Part shown: positions 5,273 to 6,441 of the stretch, piece by piece
Position numbering within the stretch: position 1 is the stretch's first letter
Layout: each line of letters starts with the position of its first letter
From: an uncultured Clostridia bacterium
GTDB lineage: Bacteria; Bacillota; Clostridia; Christensenellales; CAG-314
Assembly (NCBI GenBank): GCA_934294965.1
Contig: CAKRAM010000134.1
Coordinates: 1 to 6,441, forward strand
DNA length: 6,441 bases
Direction: 5' to 3'
Notes under the pieces: model-generated
Told to the model about the DNA's origin: nothing
The model's database searches: none
Seen by the model: the letters and a program-made list of their open reading frames with translations, nothing else
Translations under genes and position numbers: made by a program

Positions 5273-5761
5273 CTATTCTACCACAACATATTTTTTGCCA
5301 ATCGCTTCAATATATTTGTGAAAATCCTCTCCGGCAAGCACAACGGTGGCGGTGTTGTCACACGGGTGAAATTTCACCAGCGGCGCTTCCCACACGGCGC
5401 GGTCAATTATCATAGTGGCGGGCTTATTGGGGTTTTCGTTCAGGTACGCAAAGGGCGAAACGCTTCCGCGATGCACTTGCAAATCGGCAAACAATTTTTC
5501 TTCGGTTGCAAACTCGAATTTTGCGCAACCCACGTATGCGGCAAGCCCTCTCATTTCGGCGCGTTTGTCGTAGGGCAACACAAGCATGTAAAAGTTGTCG
5601 CTTTTTTTGTCCTTAACGTACAAATTTTTGCACGCCATGCAACCCTCAACATGTATAACTTTTGCCGCCTCGTCGGTCGTGATAACCGCCGGATGTCGCA
5701 GTAACTTGTATTGTATGCCCAATTGGTTCAAAAAAGATGTAACATTTGTAATTCCGTCCAT
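5273..5761 (-). CDS. Prolyl-tRNA deacylase, ProXp-ala/PrdX type (YbaK/aaRS-associated editing domain)
   Basis: A 162-residue cytoplasmic protein made of a single YbaK-like editing domain, related to the editing insertion of prolyl-tRNA synthetase. Members hydrolyse mischarged tRNA-Pro, typically Ala-tRNA-Pro. Marks of the family are the N-terminal LGIQYKLLRHPAVITTDEAAK (residues 14-34), CKNLYVKDKK (44-53, with Lys45 as the expected catalytic lysine), VLPYDKR (61-67), GSVSPFAYLN (99-108) and FHPCDNTATVVL (131-142). The length fits the freestanding form. The open frame continues upstream to 5890, but that stretch runs through the promoter and repeat module Y. The ATG at 5759-5761 has GGAAG 6 bases before it and a consensus promoter about 34 bases upstream, so I use it. 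The gene stands alone and is bounded by repeats on both sides. No obvious terminator follows its TAG. Substrate preference (Ala versus Cys or other) cannot be told from sequence alone. Confidence 0.9.
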   Translation of the reverse strand: MDGITNVTSFLNQLGIQYKLLRHPAVITTDEAAKVIHVEGCMACKNLYVKDKKSDNFYMLVLPYDKRAEMRGLAAYVGCAKFEFATEEKLFADLQVHRGSVSPFAYLNENPNKPATMIIDRAVWEAPLVKFHPCDNTATVVLAGEDFHKYIEAIGKKYVVVE

Positions 5762-5794
5762 ATTCGTCTTCCAAAAACGTACTTTTCGCTCCAA

Positions 5795-5823
5795 ATTATA
5801 CTCCGCACCAACAAACTTGTCAA
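5795..5823 (-). promoter_or_regulatory. Perfect-consensus sigma-A-type promoter of the editing gene
   Basis: Minus strand: TTGACA (5818-5823), exactly 17 bases, then TATAAT (5795-5800). Transcription would begin near 5788, giving a leader of about 27 bases before the ATG at 5761. The -35 box lies about 20 bases from the hairpin of module Y copy C. Confidence 0.88.
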
Positions 5824-5843
5824 ACCTCGCCAAGCAGCCGCCG

Positions 5844-5970
5844 AACCGTCGAGGACGGTTTTTGTAGGTTCGTATGCCAAATTGGAACAAACATTATGTT
5901 GTTGATATTGCCGTGTTGTTGGCATTGACGTTCTTGACGACTATATACAGCCACCCGCTGCTTCCAACAT
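5844..5970 (+). repeat. Repeat module Y, copy C
   Basis: Hairpin AACCGTC-GAG-GACGGTT (5844-5860), then the core (5866-5909 identical to copy B) and the conserved end GCTTCCAACAT running into X. The stretch 5930-5958 differs from the other copies. CCGCCG precedes the hairpin, as it does in copy A. Confidence 0.85.
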
Positions 5971-6011
5971 GTCATCCTGAGCAACGTCGAAGGATCCCCT
6001 GGAAAGGGACC
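5971..6011 (+). repeat. Repeat module X, copy C
   Basis: GTCATCCTGAGCAACGTCGA followed by AGGATCCCCTGG and AAGGGACC. ATCCT (5974-5978) can pair with AGGAT (5991-5995). It is directly joined to module Y copy C. Confidence 0.8.
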
Positions 6012-6059
6012 TTATGGAAAATAGACTGTGTGCAGCAATATACTACCGATGTTCACAAT

Positions 6060-6110
6060 GTGTCCGTTCCCGGGGATGTTTCGACTGCACTTCGTTCCGC
6101 TCAACATGAC
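6060..6110 (-). repeat. Repeat module X, inverted copy with changed stem
   Basis: Read on the minus strand it starts GTCATGTTGAGCGGAACG and ends CCCCGGGAACGGACAC, matching copy B at both ends. The paired pentamers are ATGTT/AACAT instead of ATCCT/AGGAT, so pairing is kept by changes on both sides. It also has about 9 extra bases in the middle. With copy C it forms an inverted pair around about 48 bases (6012-6059). Confidence 0.8.
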
Positions 6111-6160
6111 CGCCAAAGGCGGTTTTGCAAGTTCGTATTCTACGCTTGTTCCTTGTTGAT
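6109..6160 (+). repeat. Repeat module Y, copy D (short, diverged)
   Basis: Hairpin ACCGCC-AAA-GGCGGT (6109-6123), then TTTGCAAGTTCGTAT. After that only scattered matches to the core remain (TTGTTGATA, 6153-6161). Its hairpin begins within the last bases of the inverted X element. Confidence 0.65.
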
Positions 6161-6206
6161 AAATAGACTTTGCGTTGCATATTGTTATAAGCCGTTTGCC
6201 AACCTT

Positions 6207-6259
6207 GCACACGAAAACCGGCGGAAACAGGCTTTGCCTGCGTTGCAGGTGTGGTCGGA
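6207..6259 (+). repeat. Repeat module E, copy 2
   Basis: GCACACGAAAACCGGCGG ... TGGTCGGA, 46 of 53 positions identical to 5217-5269. Here CAGGC-TTT-GCCTG (6229-6241) forms an intact 5-bp stem. No gene is nearby within the window. Confidence 0.75.
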
Positions 6260-6441
6260 AATCAATCGCAAATTTTCCGCAAAATCGTTCATGCAAAATT
6301 CAATTTTGAGGTAAAAATTCCGCAAACGCAACAAAAATTACCTGCTTTTCGCGTTTAAGACCCAAAACACATAAAAAAACTCAAAAATTATAACAAATTT
6401 ACCAAAACTACTGGACAAATGGCAACGGGGGGGGGGTATCC
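6260..6441. other. AT-rich window end without a recognised gene
   Basis: No credible coding region is seen. AGGTAA (6309-6314) and TTACCT (6338-6343) make a short inverted repeat. TTCAATTTTGAGGTA (6299-6313) resembles the tandem-repeat unit after the hydrogenase gene, 14 of 15 bases, possibly by chance. An ATG at 6419 precedes the G run, but it lacks a ribosome binding site and is cut by the edge. Confidence 0.45.
6427..6436 (+). repeat. Homopolymer of ten G
   Basis: G10 sits 5 bases from the window end in otherwise AT-rich DNA. It could be a slippage-prone tract or a sequencing/assembly artefact. Confidence 0.7.

Noticed and set aside
5019..5321. Plus-strand open frames starting MPNWNKHYVVDI (here and at 5874)
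   Set aside because: The shared peptide comes from the identical 44-base repeat core. Copy A, with its 1-base insertion, hits a stop after ten codons, the frames diverge afterwards, and no ribosome binding site precedes them.
5711..5735. Similarity of the editing gene's 5' part (GTATGCCCAATTGG) to the repeat Y core (GTATGCCAAATTGG)
   Set aside because: The match is short and the strongly conserved family residues explain the gene's sequence; a shared origin is not supported.
5762..5890. Upstream extension of the tRNA-editing protein by 43 residues
   Set aside because: It would translate the perfect promoter and the repeat Y hairpin; the ATG at 5761 fits the family's N-terminus, a ribosome binding site and the promoter position.
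4858..6160. CRISPR array
   Set aside because: The repeats are few, irregularly spaced and composite, with no regular unique spacers and no cas genes.

Overview
The window reads as chromosomal DNA of an anaerobic, fermentative bacterium, most likely a member of the Bacillota (Clostridia). The evidence is indirect. There are two [FeFe]-hydrogenase-type proteins of the kinds common in Clostridia, a SpoIIE/PP2C-type phosphatase coupled to one of them, consensus sigma-A-type promoters and purine-rich ribosome binding sites. No rRNA, tRNA or taxonomic marker is present, so the assignment stays tentative.

Left half (1-4148, + strand): a hydrogen/redox module. It starts inside a group C (HydS-like, putatively sensory) [FeFe]-hydrogenase, which has the C-terminal part of its H-cluster domain, a four-cysteine Fe-S domain, a PAS domain and a helical tail. 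That gene overlaps by 8 bp a PP2C/SpoIIE-family phosphatase with an uncharacterised C-terminal domain. A 364-bp non-coding gap with several inverted repeats follows. Next comes a complete soluble group B-like [FeFe]-hydrogenase with a cysteine-rich ferredoxin-like N-terminus. A plausible reading is that the PAS/H-cluster protein senses H2 or redox state and signals through the phosphatase, with the downstream hydrogenase as one output; this is inference from family knowledge and position. The last 15 bases of the hydrogenase gene belong to a four-copy, roughly 20-bp tandem repeat.

Middle (4149-4743): two back-to-back intrinsic terminators separate the convergent hydrogenase gene (+) and a YegP/DUF1508-family gene (-). 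The latter has its own good promoter and a strong ribosome binding site.

Right half (4744-6441): mostly repeat-rich intergenic DNA around one gene, a minus-strand freestanding prolyl-tRNA-editing-domain protein (ProXp-ala/PrdX type) with a perfect TTGACA-N17-TATAAT promoter. Three repeat modules recur here. Module Y is a short hairpin whose stem varies in a compensatory way, followed by a conserved core. Module X is a GTCATCCTGAGC...GAAGGATC-type element, also with a compensated stem variant. Module E is a 53-bp element lying downstream of the editing gene and again near the right edge. X and Y are fused at two junctions. The long open frames running through these repeats are not convincing genes. 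A run of ten G lies 5 bases from the window end.
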